Below, piece by piece: positions 24,301 to 38,700 of a stretch of DNA of 64,000 nucleotides (its first letter is position 1; each line of letters begins with the position of its first letter). The stretch is from Amblyornis subalaris (Eukaryota > Chordata > Aves > Passeriformes > Ptilonorhynchidae). The DNA lies in contig JACAXG010000034.1 of assembly GCA_018881555.1 (NCBI GenBank), forward strand, positions 5,156,615 to 5,220,614, in the 5' to 3' direction. A program made the position numbers and the translations under genes. Below the pieces are notes generated by a model. The model made no database searches and was not told the DNA's origin. It worked only from the letters and a program-made list of their open reading frames with translations.

Positions 24301-27300
24301 AAGTTGGCTGTAGTTAGTAGGTTTTTAATTATTTGGAAGAGTGAAGTAGTCTGTTGAATACATGTGCATGATACGAAAGTGCAGGTTTGGTACAGCTACA
24401 GAATATGATATAATTGCACCTGTTTTGAAGAAGTGTTGGGGGTTGTTTCCTTCCCTGGTTTAGTTTAAAGTACTGTCACTGCTTAACTCTCAGTGAGCCC
24501 GTTACTACTGGCTACAGCAATACTTTCAAAGCTCTCAAACAAATTTGCAGCAAATCTGATTTTAAGATGATTTAGTTGATCTGTGAAAAATGGTGCCAAA
24601 GAATGATACATTTGCACTTAAAACTTTTGAAGAGATACAATTTCTGGAAGGGAGCACTAGAATGTATAAATTATGTTTTCTGGAAGTGTATTTGAGCTGT
24701 TTTCCTGTGACTGGTTAGCTGGTGGAAAACTGTAGCCTTAAATGTGTTTTGATGGAAAAGTTGTACAAAGTAAAAAAAAATGCACACTTCTTACAGAAAT
24801 AAACAGAATATGGGAATTCAGAAAGCAGTTGGGAAATTGATTTTCAAAATTTAAACAAGTAACATTAAGCTGTGTTGAATGAACTTTTTTGCAAGAGCTC
24901 ATTCTTTTCTCAATGCAGGTGTTGCCATAAAATTGGTTGGACAGATCTTTCTGCAAACCAGCGTGACCCAGTGTAGGTTATTGGCTTTCATCGTTGCAGT
25001 TGGAGGAGTTTTTTGAACGCTCTCAATAATTTTCCTTTCCTGCNGAGCTGTCTCTCTTCTCTAGAGCAATGCTACAAAGTAGTGTTTTACCAGTTCTCAG
25101 AACTATTTTGGTGGATCAGTGTTACATAGTTACATTATGAATTCTGCACAGCGTTTAGAGAGATTCTACACATTGCAATAGAATAAGTCTTTAAAAAATA
25201 TGTATAAGCTTCACTGACTAATTTTATTTGAAATATTTGTGCCCAAGAAAATTCTCATTTTTTTCAATCTCGTGCAGAAAGACAGACAGCTTTTCATTTC
25301 TTTCAACTCTGTTTAGCAACTGATGTTACTTCTTCTTCAAGGAAAGTTATGTAAACTTAGAAGTAAATAACTCCAGCTCTTCCATGAGAAAAAGTATGAA
25401 GGCTCATATTTTCGTTGCCAGCACTTTCTCCTCCATCTAACAGCCACTTGTTCTAGGCTTTGTGTAGGCAGAAGGCTTTTTTTTCTCAGGGAGCACCAAC
25501 TGCTTCTGTGGTTTGTTTTGAGTCTTAGGGAATTGATGATGCAAGTAGAGATGAGGTTTGTTAAATTTATGCTTCAACCTGTAATGTATAGGTCTGTCAA
25601 ATCCAGAAGCTGATGTAAATGTTGTCCATCTTGAGCATCTCAGAGCAGAGAGACCATAGGAAAAACACTGAAGTGTGGTTAAATTTTTAAGTTCGGGTTA
25701 TGTAAGTGGTACGTGTGGATCTGCTTTGGCTTATAACCCTCAGAGCCTGCGTGCTGTGTTGGTGAGAGCAGGGAGAGGCATGGAGGGTGGGAAAAGAGTG
25801 GAACTGGGGGATGGTTTACTGCAGGCTTTTTCAGCTCTGAATAAAATCATGTGAATGTACCAAGGGCTGCAAGATCACCTGGGTAACTCCATGTTTTACA
25901 NGGTTGGGTTGTGAATCTTCATTACTTTATATTCTCAAACATATTTATAAGAGCATCTTAGCTATTAACCCATGTAGTGTTCACAGTAATAAGTTAATAT
26001 TCACAACTAAAATTTTGNTAGGCTTAAAAACTAGAACTAAAACAGACCAAAACCCTAAAACACTGCTTATCTTANTCAAAGGAAGAAGGTGGTTTTGTGC
26101 AAATTAAGAAAAATATGGAAATATTTGCTACTTACTAGACAGTTAATTTTATGAGGTCCTTCCATTTTTCATAGGTTTTTTTTTTCTTTNATGAAATGCT
26201 AGGAGCAGACTGAATGTCCTAATAATATATTTAGAGTTTTTAAGAGGTGCTAGCACTAATTCCAGCGTAGTCTGAGTAGTTGTAGGTGGGCTTTTGTCTG
26301 GTTGGATTTTTTTGTTCATATTATCTTTTAGTTTTTGTCTAACCTAATCTCAATTACATTCCTTGGTTCTGTAGATTTCCGGGTTTCAGTTGCTAATTTT
26401 CTTGGTTTTGCTTNGTAACTGGGTCTTAAATTCTGAGCAATCATCATTTGAGTTGGCCTAGAGTTTTGAGCCAGTGTCTCTGCGTGGCACACGAAGGAGC
26501 CCTGCCATTTATGGATCTTGCTGTATTTGAAATTTGCTTGATTTTTGCATAAGACTGCAAACCTAAAGCCACTGGTGTTCTGTTAAGATTTTTATACTGG
26601 TTATTCAATCTGAGCTTTTTCAAGTGGCTACATTAAGCTTCTCCATCCCATCACACTTGTGTTGTATTGTTATACATTGTGTGTATGTATTATTAAACAG
26701 GAATTACTATTTTTCCCTGGTAGTGGTAGGTAAAAGAACTTTATGAGAGTTATATAAANCTGTAAAAACATCAGCTATAAAACTGATGAAGAATTTTTGA
26801 TATTCTACATGAATAGTTGTAATAATAGTATGTAACGTGAACTTTTTTCTAGAAAAGCTAGTAAAAGTTTTCGAAAACTTTTTTAATCTGTTCTGGACAG
26901 GTATACACAGCATAAGTGACCCTGTTTTTCAGAATTTCAAACAGGTATTCCAAAGTCTTTGGCTTTGATCTGTAGGGCAGGTAGTCCTAGTGCAGGTGCT
27001 TTGAAATTTTCATCACCACGACTGATGTGCAGTGTCAGTGTCTCTGTATGTGGTGAAAACATTTTGTGATAGACTGGGACAGATTTTTCTTAAGATAGTT
27101 TGATTGAGTCCATTCATAAAACACAGTGATTGTGTTACAGTCTAAAATAGGTTCTTGACCTTGTGCATACGAGCACTGGATCTGTCTTTGATTTCTAGTA
27201 GCTGTACAAGTGGAAAACCAGCTCTTGAGAAGTGAGGTCATGTTCTTCATTCTGAGTCAGGCTTGTGGAAACGGAGCAGGAAATCAGTGTCATAGAATAC

Positions 27301-30300
27301 TATAGCACAGCCAAGCAGACTTTTAATCTCATGATTATTTTATTTTTCTGAAGGTCAGTTAAAGCCAGTAGAATTTTCAAATCATTAATGTTTCTTTTGT
27401 GAAGGTGCAAGTACTGGCATCTCAGCTTAAGTAAATGCTGTTAGATGGCTTAACAAAAGAACTTCNATATTGAAATTTTTAACATTGTAGGGAAGGAAAA
27501 AAGTGCATTTAGTACCTGAATACAGCAGAGAGGACAAAACTAATAAACATTTACATTTGGATGGTGTTTGCAGTGGAGTGGCCTCAATTCTTTAATCAGT
27601 TGTGTATAAAATCAGTGTTTGAGGGCTGAAACTGTCTTGCTTGTAGCTTAAATAGTAATACTATGCAAAATGTGAGTAGATAACTTGCTTTATTGGTTTA
27701 TGGTTATGAATNAGGTGCATTTATGGAAATGCCAANTTTTGTTAATGCTAATGAGAATAAACATAAATTAAGGCAGTAACTTAAATTATACACGTGAATG
27801 ATATAAAATTGGACAGGCTTATATAATAAAAAATTCATAACATTAATTTCTTAGACTACATGTGGTCTGACTATAGGCCATGTGTGTCTGTTTCTTATAT
27901 TTTGTATGTGAAGAGTCTTTATTGAAATAAAACACTTTACTTCCACACTACTTTTGTTTATAAAGTGTTGACAGCATCTGAGTGGATCTATTTTTTTATA
28001 TGATATACGTGGATTTAATTTTCTGTGTGGCTCCGAATTTTTTTCTGTTGCAATCATTTCAGTCTTGGTCTTGTAAGCACTGCTGATCTGTGCATCTGAT
28101 CATGGTGTATGCACCATGTAGTACCAAAATTCCCCAGAGAGAGGTTACTGTCAGAACACAGGGATATTGATTATCTGTAAATTTGTAAGTGATTTATTAA
28201 ATGTGTCTTCCTTCTCCTACCTGAAGTAAGCTGAGGGGGGAAAAGAATTATCCTCTGTTGGCCTCTGTTTACCATAAAATTTCATCTTTCAATTCCTCTG
28301 CAAGTTCTTGAATTGTTATGCTGTTATTATTCCAGAGAAGTTGTCATCAAGCCCCCAAAACCTCTGAAGGCCCTTCAGCCCCACCATCTCCCTTGCGTCC
28401 TTCATCCCCCCAAGTAATTCATTGTGTTCCTTGTTTTGAAATGACTCCAGGAAATGTGTCTACAATCTGTGTAAGTTGGTGTGTATTTCACAGATTTCCT
28501 CTTTAAATAGTGTTGATTTTTGAACAATTGTAAAATACTGAACTACTTGTAGGTTAATTGAAAAAAAACAAATAATTCTTGTGGGATTTGCCTTGAGTGT
28601 TGAGTAGGCGAGAAATGGGCTATTTGTGGTTCAGGGAAGCTTTCTGAATTCAGGTCATCAAGGCTGGAAACTTAATGAACTAATGGATTTTTTTACTTGG
28701 AGAAATCATCCCTCTGAGGAGACTCTATGCCTTCCACAGAAAGTATGGATGTGCAGAACAGCATTGCTCTTTCCTCTGACAGCTCTGAACTGGAATTGAG
28801 GCACGAAGCACCTTCGTTCTTCTTTAAGGTTATTGTATTGTTAATACTGTACAAGTCACCAAAGCAAAAGATTTTCCAAAAAAACTAATGAATTTTTCCA
28901 GCATTAAATTAAGACTTTTTATTTTGACTCGGTACTGTTTATGGAGTGATGGTCTTACAACTAATAGATATATGGCCACATCCTGAATCAAAGGTTTAAT
29001 CTATTTTGACTAGGTTAAAAACAATATTTCTATTAGTTTAGAGTTAGGAATGATAGGAGTAGTCCGGGGTATAATGGTGCTGCTGCTGCTGACAGTGACC
29101 TGTTGTGAGTGATGGCATTTCAAGCCAACCTGCTGCACGTTACCTGGAATGCNGCAGTCCCACAGTGGTGTAAAAGAAAATGAACAGAGTCAGGGTCCTA
29201 AATCCCATTGAAATTTGAGATTTCCAGCAATTTTCAATCTTTGCTAGTAAATCTTAGACAGCTTCCCTTTCTGCTTTCAAGTCTTGAGTAAATTGGAAGT
29301 AATTCCAGTGGAAGAGGAATGAGCCACCTTCCTTATCCTGCAGGGTAAGAGCCTGCACATGGCCCTTGATCCCAAGTAAGCTGCTTTGGGGAAATCTGCA
29401 GTCAAACGTACTTTGTGTAGTTCGCTCACAGTTCTCAGGTTTTGGCAAGNGTGTCCTTGGCTGTTACAAGCTTTTATTGCAGTAGGATGCTAAATGATTT
29501 GAATGAAATTTTTAGGATTTGTCCCTGTTTGTAAATGGGGAAAGGCATATCCCGTAATTGATAAGATTCTGTCACTGTTTCCACTGTTTTGTCATTTCAC
29601 CTTTGCCAAGAGCCTGTTTGACAGCCATGGACACACAGCTGAGCTGCACCTTTCCCTCCCCACACCTTGTAGACCTCCAGGATCCTACTGACGTATGAGA
29701 GGGATGATTCACTCCCAGAAATTCAGCTTTTCTTTATTCCATATTCTGCTGTTCTAACTAGGTTCGAATATTTTCTTTTAACAACAATTTTGTTTAGGAT
29801 AGAAACAAAGCTATTGTATTTCTTTCAGGAACATATTTCCTCCTGTTACACAAGCCTTTTTTTTTTTTTTCCATGGCTTTAATTTGAGGAAAGTTGTTTT
29901 AGGATTGCTACTTCTGAAGTTGAGTCAAGAGGACTTAGAAATTCTTATTAGTCTTCAAAATATTGGTATTAATTTTTATTCTTTTGGGCAGGGGAGAGAA
30001 ACTAGGTAGATTTTTGGTGTCAAATCCTTACATTTATTCGTCTGTTTCATTCAGAATGGATTTTTCAAGAGTTAAGCAATCCCGACACAATACAGTTTTT
30101 TCCCCCCTACTCGTTATTTGCACGAGAAGTGATCGATACATCTACTGAAATATGTCAAAAACTTGCTTCATGTCTGAAAGTGCTTCTGGTGATCTGCAAA
30201 GCTAAACATGAAAGATGAGACTTCCTGAAGTGTAAGCTTAGATCTAGACTTCAGCTCTGAGAGTTTCCAAAGAAGGAAGAGTATAGACAGTATAGAGTAG

Positions 30301-31280
30301 TATATGGTATGTAAAGAGAATATATATACAGCAGTACAGACAGTTCTTTACAGTTCTTTGCTGTTGTTAGTTCGAAGTGCTCTTGGGAAGTAAGTAGTTT
30401 CATTGCAGGTGTTTTATAGTCCTCCTCCATTTTCAGGTGCTTTAGTAATGAGCACTGTGGAAATGTCACTGACTGTTTTTAAAAGAGCCTTGGTTGATAA
30501 TACTGGCAATGTTGCTCTTTTGGCTGTATAAGCATTTCCATTCTATATCAGTGACAACTATCTTTTGAACTAGAACTTCCTATATTTAGCCTCTTACCAG
30601 TTCAGTTCTTCTAGAAGCTTGAACAAAACCAGTTAATTGTTGTCTTTTAAATACAGCTTTTTTAAAAACAAGTTTCATAATGTAATGTCGGGTGGGCAGA
30701 AGCTTGCATCGTGGCAAGGGAGATTTACTCATTCACAGCGAATGCCTTTTGGTAGTTGAAAAGTCATTTAGATTTGTCGGCAGATGGGGAAAAAAGATGT
30801 AATTTAAAAACTTGGATTTCTGTATTTTAATTAAATACTATTCTGCTTTCCTCTTTGGGCAAAGCATACAAGTGCAGAATAAAGTCTCTAGTGTAATTAG
30901 CAGCACCTTAGAAAGTTAATGTTGAAAAGCAGTTGATTTTGATGTGTTTTATTTGCTTTTCCACANTATCCAACCTTGTTGAAGGAAAACATCCATTAAC
31001 CCTTGCTGACTAAAGCATATGTGTATTTCAAGCAATTTGGGTCTTGTGGGAAATAAATAAGAAGACAGACAAGTGTATGAGACAGAGTTAAGCTTGTATA
31101 AGTGATTCCAGAATCAGGTTTTGAATACCCCATGTTGTTACTTAACCAACTGATACAGTTTTTATAGAGAACCTTGAAGACTGGTNTGCGTGAATCCATA
31201 TATACCAATAACTGGATGAAAAATGAGACTGGTGAGCCAGCATTCATTTTTCATTGACCCACTCAGACAAGTAATATTCT

Positions 31281-31329
31281 GCTTTTGTCTGTATTAATGA
31301 GAGTGCTTTTTATCTGTATTAATGAGAGG
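31281..31329. repeat. Imperfect tandem duplication, about 25 bp
   Basis: Two adjacent copies share the 16-base core TCTGTATTAATGAGAG at 31288-31303 and 31313-31328. They differ in the T-rich lead-in. It is a local slippage event inside CUL3 intron 1. Confidence 0.8.
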
Positions 31330-34300
31330 GACTGAAGGTGCATTTTGTAAGCTGAGCATCATAAATTGCAAATTGAACCCGTAAGTTGATTTTTGAGGAG
31401 TGTAACATAGTTTGTAGTTGCTCATTAGTAGTCACAAACACTTAATATGGGATAGTGTTGGGAAAGTGTGCGAAGGTCTGTAAGAAGNAGGTTGTCTATA
31501 TTCACAGAATCACCACTGTGTAACTTTGTGTTTCAGTTTGTATTTATTTGTTTGCCTCTTCAGAGTGTCTGTCGGTTTTGCATTTTTTTAAAGAAATGAA
31601 ACAAAGATTTTTTTGATCATATTTTGCCTTTTGTTTATCTGGTAAGTGATGGCTCCTCAGATTTGCATGGTTCATAGTTGCAGTTCAGATGAAGCAGGTG
31701 TTTGGGAAGAGTTGTCTTTCTCCTTTTTTTGCCCCTTTCCTTCAGCATTTTATGTTCCACAGGTTTGCAAGACTAAAGATGAGGAAGGGCATTTGGGAAA
31801 AATGAAGAAACTGTATTAAATACAAGTTGAAATGTAGAGTAAGAGAAGTATGTTGGCAGTTCAGGATTAATCTCATTCTTCTGAATTGGTTCCTAAAATA
31901 TGAAAGATAAATGAGTATCTGATCTTTAATTCTGTTCAGTTGCCTAAACATGTCAAAACTGTTGCTGCAGTATGACACTTTCTGTTTAAGACTTGTTTTA
32001 AACTTCTCATATAGGCTGTTAAATTGCTGTTGTGTAGTGAAATTCCTCTCAAGCCTACCTATAAAGCAGGCAAATGTTACATTTTCAGAGGAGAAACAAA
32101 TCTTTTCCTGGGATTTACTGGAAAAGGAAGTTCTTGGAGCATATTACAGTTTGCTGTAAAACTTAAAACCAACCAACCCCTTCCTCTTCAAGCTCCTACC
32201 CCAAAGCAACACTTGTTTTGTGGTGAGAAAATGCCTTGGAGGTAAACCTAATCTGTCAATCATTGTGCAGGAAATGACTCCTCCTTTTAAGGAGCAATCA
32301 CTTTTTAGGCTGCTTAACCCATCTGCCCCATGCTGGCAGAACAGCTTTCCAGTGCTGCAGAACCCATTCAAGCAGAGTAGAGAAAGGAAATGTTTTGCCT
32401 AAAATCCTGCAGCTCTTGGATGTTTCAGTTGACAAGGAAGATTCCTCTTTGATTTAATTGCATGTTCTGCTTACTTCTGCTGAGTAAAGCCTGGGAAGGA
32501 GAGGTGGATATTTCAGTTCCTGCATTTCTGTTACTGAGTATTGTGGAGCCCTGCCTGTAGAGGCTCCAGCCTTTTTTGGGGGTGAGGGTAGAGTTTATTT
32601 TTCCCTTGGCCTTTACAGGATTGCTCTCAGCACTGGTTACTCAGCTCGTCTTCTGAGCCTGCGATGGAATATGGGTGCAGGCCATGAATATTCCTTGCAG
32701 TAGGAATCTGGAGAAGTTAATTGTGGGGTTTGCCCACCCAAACAAGGGAATGCTTGAATATCAATGGGAGAGTGAAGAACAAAACACAGATATTAAAAAT
32801 TGTGTCGATATTTAATCTTGTAAATGATCACTGGCAAATGTCATAAGCAAGCTATAGGCATAGATTCCCCCCACCACGCACACCCTCTGAGGGTGTATAA
32901 TAGTACAATTGGCATTTCCTGACACTCCTTAGGAGATGTGGATAATACTGTATTGTCATCTTCGAGTGTTGCTAAAGGTCACCTAGGAGCAAAAGCCTGC
33001 TTATTAGGACAGTTTTGGTAGCATATTTCTATGACTTCCCTGTGACTCTTTGGACAGATGTCCAAAGTGGAGTAATAGCCCAGATTCAGAGGATTGGTGA
33101 GCCAGGGTGCCCCTTGCTTTCTTCATGCTCCTTTTAGCTTCCAGTCATGTTCTTGGTGTGTCACAGTCAACTTGTTCAGGTAACATTATTGAGGAACTTT
33201 TTGCATGGTGGTTTTGGTTGTTCAGAGATGAGTTGCTTTTATTTGTGGGACAGTGCGTGTAGCCAATGTGTCCTCTTCCAGATACGCTCATTGTTATACA
33301 GTGATGAAAACTTCAGAAGTCAGAAAAGTGTGGATATTGAGCTCTCCATTTGCCATTAATAGGAGTACATTTTATCTGCTCTGTAGTTGGAGAATATGTA
33401 GTTCTATATCTTAAAATGCCATTTTTCAGGGATATTCTTGGAACAAATGCTAGACAATATATCTCTGTCACTGTGAATTCTTGTCTTTTAAATTAACAAT
33501 ATTGAAAGGGTTTATAAAAATTCAAATAGTGATTAGATTCTGAGGCAGGAAACGTGCTGCTCTTGCCCTTTTCCAGATGACCTCAGCCAAACTCCATCCA
33601 GAATGAAGGATACAGGCTAAGGATACTGAGTTATTGTGTAACAGACTATTTAATACCATCTTGATGAATGCCCTGTCCTGCAATGGAAGCGAAGGCTGGT
33701 GGTGCCAGTCTCCCCTGCCTCTTGGTCAAGACCCCTGTGATGGCAGTTTTAGATGACAGCAGTCAGACCCTGCTCACTTTGTCTGCTAAGTGATAGGAAA
33801 TGGGGGAGTGAGAATAGGCTGCAATTATTAGAAGCAAACGTTTACTCCCAGCACTGCTAACTGACTTTAATTGTTGGTATCCACTCACTTCCTTCAAGGC
33901 AGGAAGCATAAACACCTGCATTCTGGAATTTTGGTTGGTTATCATTCCAGCGCTCTGTGGTGTTAGAGCTGTGAAGGATGTCATGGAAAGGAATGAGGCA
34001 GATGGTTGCGTTTTTTAAACTTTGAGAAACCTTGTTCTGCAGTAATCACTTTTGGATTTATGTGTTTCACCTGCTAACATGTAGAATTGTGATAAACACT
34101 CTGCAGCTACTCTGTAGAAAAACTGAGTAGTAGTGTTTGCAACTTTTATGAGAGTAAAAATGTCCTGCAAACGTGTTGACAGTCTATTAAAACTTCTGAG
34201 AATTAGCAGTGGCCTGTTTGGTCTTAGATCTTTGTGGGAGCTTTATAGAACTTGTCTTGAAATTTCTTTCGCGAGAAAGATGAGAAGCTGTGTCTGGTCA

Positions 34301-34957
34301 CTAGTCTTGAGAGTGCTGGTTCACGTGTCTCCTCTTTCTGCTGCTAGACCTTTGTGGATACTCCTGCTGACATTCTGTAGGACACCTATTTACCGCTTCC
34401 TCACTTCTTTCTTAACCATCTCTTGTTAAGAAGACTAAAAATATCTACTTCCAGTAAAAGTAAGCTGGTGTAAACTACTGAGAATTCGGCAGACTCTTAG
34501 CAGTTTACTCCTGTTACTTTTCCTTGCAATTCACAGCATTTCAGGCATGGTTATATAAGTAAGAGGAGCGAGCTCTGTAGTGTTAAGGGCAAAATGATGA
34601 CAAGAAAAAAAANCTGACAAGTATATGAAAGGAAGTTTCATTCAGAGGGAAGTGTTGTAAAAGTTAAAGTAACTAGAATGGAAATTACACCCCATTTCTC
34701 TGCAAAGTGTTATGCATTTCCAGCAGTAGATGTGTTGAATATTCCTGGATCTGGGAGTTTCAGTGTTGTTTTTTGACTGTAGTTGGTATAAAGTAGGGAA
34801 CAAATGCCAGGTTCCACTGGTGACCACAAGTATTTTGTTGGTCACCTTTGTTAGCCTGCAGTGCATTTCTGCTGGAAGACTTATACTGGCAGTTTTAAAA
34901 GGTCACATTTACTCAGGGAGCCCTGGTTTTCCAGCCTCCTCAGTGTCCAGCTGTGAT

Positions 34958-35760
34958 GGGTATCACCGGCTCACACAGGGGGTGAGGTTGGAAGGCACCT
35001 GGGGAGGTCATCTTGTCTTGNCCCTCTGCTCAAGCAGGGTCACCTTGAGCCAGTTGCTCAGGACTGTATCCAGATGGCTTTTTAATATCTCCAAGGATGG
35101 AGACTCCACAGCCTCTCTGGGCAACCTGTGCCAGTACTTGATCACGCTCACAATATAAAAATTTTTCATGATGTTTAGGAGGAATCTGCTGTGTTTGTTT
35201 GTGCCTGTTATATCTCGTCCTGTCGCTGGGCACCAGTGCAAACTCTGGTTCCCTCTGAGTAAATCCTCCCTTTGGGTCTTATGTACACTGGCTTAGTTCC
35301 TGCAGGGTTTTCCTAGCCTGGCTCTGTAGGCTGGCTCTATAGGCTGACTCTGTGTCTTTCCTGAGAGGTGCTCCAGAGGGCCATTAGTGCTCCTCCACTG
35401 GACTATCTTCAGTATGTTCATGTCTTTCTTGTACTGNGAAAACTGGAATTGGGCACAGTGCTCTACGTGTGTCTTTCCAGTGCTGAGTAGAACCCTTGGC
35501 CTGCTGGCAACTCTTCCAAATGCAGCCCATGATACCATTAATCTTCTTTGCCTCCAGGGCCCATTGGTTTGTCATCAACTTAATGTCCACCAAGAGCTTT
35601 GGATTCTTTTCTGCCAAATCTGCTTTCCAGCCAGTTGGCCCCAGCAGGTATTAGTGGATGGGGTTGTTCCTTCTAGGGCCATGATGTTGCACTTCCCTTT
35701 GAACTACATGACTAGAAGGGGGCTGATAATATTTTGTATGAAGTTACATGGTAATCAGAA
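34958..35760 (-). mobile_element. CR1 LINE fragment, ORF2 end and 3' UTR
   Basis: Read on the minus strand, short blocks typical of the end of the CR1 reverse-transcriptase ORF appear in order, in shifting frames: ALEAKKINGIMGCIWKS near 35550, KKDMNIL near 35430, GPLEHLS near 35370, then HRLPREAVESPSLEILKSHL near 35100. Next comes the CR1 3' UTR core, which reads GACCTCCCCAGGTGCCTTCC on the minus strand around 35000. Frameshifts and stops show it is long dead. It sits in CUL3 intron 1, antisense to the gene. Both borders are approximate. Confidence 0.85.
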
Positions 35761-38700
35761 AACTACTAGAATTGAGCTGTTGGCTTGTTCCGATTGAATG
35801 CTGGTAAGTTACTGGGAAGAGGTGGTGCCTGAGAGCTTCTAGGAGGGTGAGACTGAGAAGTCTGTTCAGGACTGTTTCCAGCTCTACCTGCTCTTCAAGT
35901 GATAATGGCAATAGATTGCTGACAGTGATTGTTTATTTGGTCTTAATGATTTTAATAGGTTAGNCAAACATTGTTAAAGGAAGGGGCTTGAGTGTATCTG
36001 ATCCTGCACTGTGGAATAAAGGACCTTTTGAGTCCTTTGCAGTCTTTTTTTGGTGAAATGATTGCACTTTCATGTACACTGACATTTTAGTCTAATTTCC
36101 TCAAGATGTACTTGTGCTACACTCTTGAGTTCAGATGTTTGTGCTCAAGTTGCATCTTTGAATCATTAACATTTGGGCAGCAGTTAAGTGGAAGTTTTCC
36201 AACCAGCGGCTTCTTATAAACAGCTCTCTCTCCTGCCAATAACANACTTGGTCTCTTTCCCGTTCCCCAAGAAAGGTAATGTTCAGATAAGCAGGAGTAC
36301 ATTAACACATTTCCTCTCTTTGGATACTGGCTTCTTACTGTCTTGGTGAATCTGGGTGTAGACACTACTGAAATTACTGGGATTTTGCTCCTGAAGGCTT
36401 TTCCAAACCTGTATGGCTTTTTTTCTAAGACCAGCAGAAGCAGCAATCTGGTTTCTGCTTAAATCTGCAAGAATAAAAGACACAAGCAAGACAACTGTAT
36501 TCTAACTGTGGACTTCACTTTTAAAGTATAACCGTTACAAGAAATCTGGGAATGAACATGGAAAAACATCTGAGCTCTGATGCTGTATTTGTATTTATGG
36601 AAGTGGATCACTTACAGACTTTGTTGCTAGGGATCTTTAGTTGCATAAATCTTTATTGTTGGGTCAGACTGGGGGATTAGGATCACAACTCTGTTTTCAG
36701 AGATGCTTTTGTACAGAATCCTGAAAAATGCCACTGTTCTCGTAGCATCAAAAACTTACTTATTGGTTAGTTGTTTGGCTTTGAAATCTGCATACAAGCT
36801 GAACTAAGGTAGGGGGATGAAAAGAGATGAACCTCTGAGTTAAATAATCCAAGGATAGATTTAATCATTGCAATTCTTACATACCTTTGAGAATCCAGGA
36901 AAACGTCTTCTGTTCAAATGCTAAACAACTTTTCAGCAGCAGAGAGGAAATAATACATTTTTGTTCAAACTTTAGTGCAGCGACTTACTGCCAAATAGAA
37001 TGGAATTATTTAAAGTATTGGGAGTCTTTGCTTTGTTAGAAAACACTGCTGCAAACAAGTTAGCTATGCTAGATCTTTTTGGAAGACAGTGCTCTTCTAA
37101 CTTGATATCCTAGAACTTGAGCAAACCTGTTTCCATAAAACCTCACAGATGTTAATCTGAGTCAGAAGCAGAATAGGAAGCTGCATTGAAAAGCAGAGTC
37201 TTTAATGCTTAATCCTAAAAGGTAATCAGATAATTTTATAATACTTTTTCAAATATTTCTGTATATTTATCCTATGCAGATGTGTACTTCTTAAAATTAC
37301 CTTCTGTGGACCTTTCTTGTGCTTTCNCAAGAGCTCATGGTGTGTCAGTTGTTAAGTGGCAAAAAGCTCTGTGTTCTTGTTTGTATTCAGGGACTTTGAA
37401 GCAAATAGTGTTGCAATCATTCCTTCATTTTTTATAGCATTTGGATTAAAAGTACAAGAATTAAACAGTTCACTTTTAGCTTTTTTGCTAAATGGATCTA
37501 AATTATCAGATATGTTGCTTTATCTGTACCATATGGAGATGTTCACTGTGACCAAGCCAGAAACAGGAGCACTGTGAAACCTCTGCAGACTGGTGCCCAG
37601 TGACTTGCCTGGTTTATACAGATCACACCTTTTCTTAATATACAGCGTGCAGTTAAATTGCAGTTGAGATTAAAAGGTCATGTTGGCTGAGAGGTTTTTT
37701 TGATTAGCAAGGCAAGTCTATGCTTTGTTTGGAAACAAAACTTCGGTTTTTTGAAAGGAAAGCTGAATCCAGCTTTTACTTGGATTGCTGTCTGCAAATC
37801 TAAATGGTTGCCTTCATTATCAGTACTTGTAAAATTGCTGGTTCAGGAAGGCTGTGGAAAATAACTTCCGTGAAGAGGCACCAATGTAGCAAATGCAAAT
37901 TAAAAACAAAATTACTGACCTTTCAATGCTGTGCATACCAGAATAAGCAAAAACTGTGGAGGGGCACGTGACATTCCATCCACCATTGCTCTGTTACTTT
38001 GAGGCTTTGCTTTCAGGAGATAGGGAGCAAAGCATTCTTCAATGTGTTTGTGATTTTATTTTGTTTTTGTTTTGGATATATAATTACATATCTCAAGTTT
38101 TGGGTACACAGAGTTTAGTAGTCAAGTAGATCTGGAGTCAGAGGAATGGAAAAAGTAGCAATAGGATTATAATTATAAAAATTTTTGTATTTAACCAATA
38201 CTCCAAAAGATGAGCAGCATAGAAGCCTGTGTGTCTTGTTTTGNTTTTATTCAGGAGCCCATTACCTTTCACGGAAGTGAATGACTTATCTTTACTATGA
38301 GCTGTACTGTTATTTATAATGTCTAGAAAACTTCATATGATATTTTGAAAATACATGTAAAAATATACTTGAAATGAAAAACGTTCAGCTAAAGAACTGT
38401 GTTTGATTACAAATGCAGTCATATTTAGTCTTCCATATCTTTCCTCTATTCACTTAGTGAATTCTGGGTGGAGGAAGGAGACGTAGACTGGGACTGGTCA
38501 TAATTTTCCTCTACAATGTCATACCATTATTCTTTACTCTTTTAATACTTTCAGCTTTTATTTTCAAGGCTACTTTCAGAATATTGATAGACTCTGGCAT
38601 ATTTTCATTTTTCCACAGTAATTCTGGTAATAGCAGCCTTTTTCTCTTCTCTCTTCAGCCTTTTTCTTTAGATATAAGATGCTAAATCAGTTCCTGTTTT

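Noticed and set aside
29759..29790. GGTTCGAAT-like tRNA T-loop sequence
   Set aside because: There is no acceptor stem, D-arm or anticodon arm around it, so it is not a tRNA gene.
35008..35241. Minus-strand frame with HRLPREAVESPSLEIL, seen as a possible protein
   Set aside because: It is the translated 3' part of a CR1 element, interrupted by stops and frameshifts.
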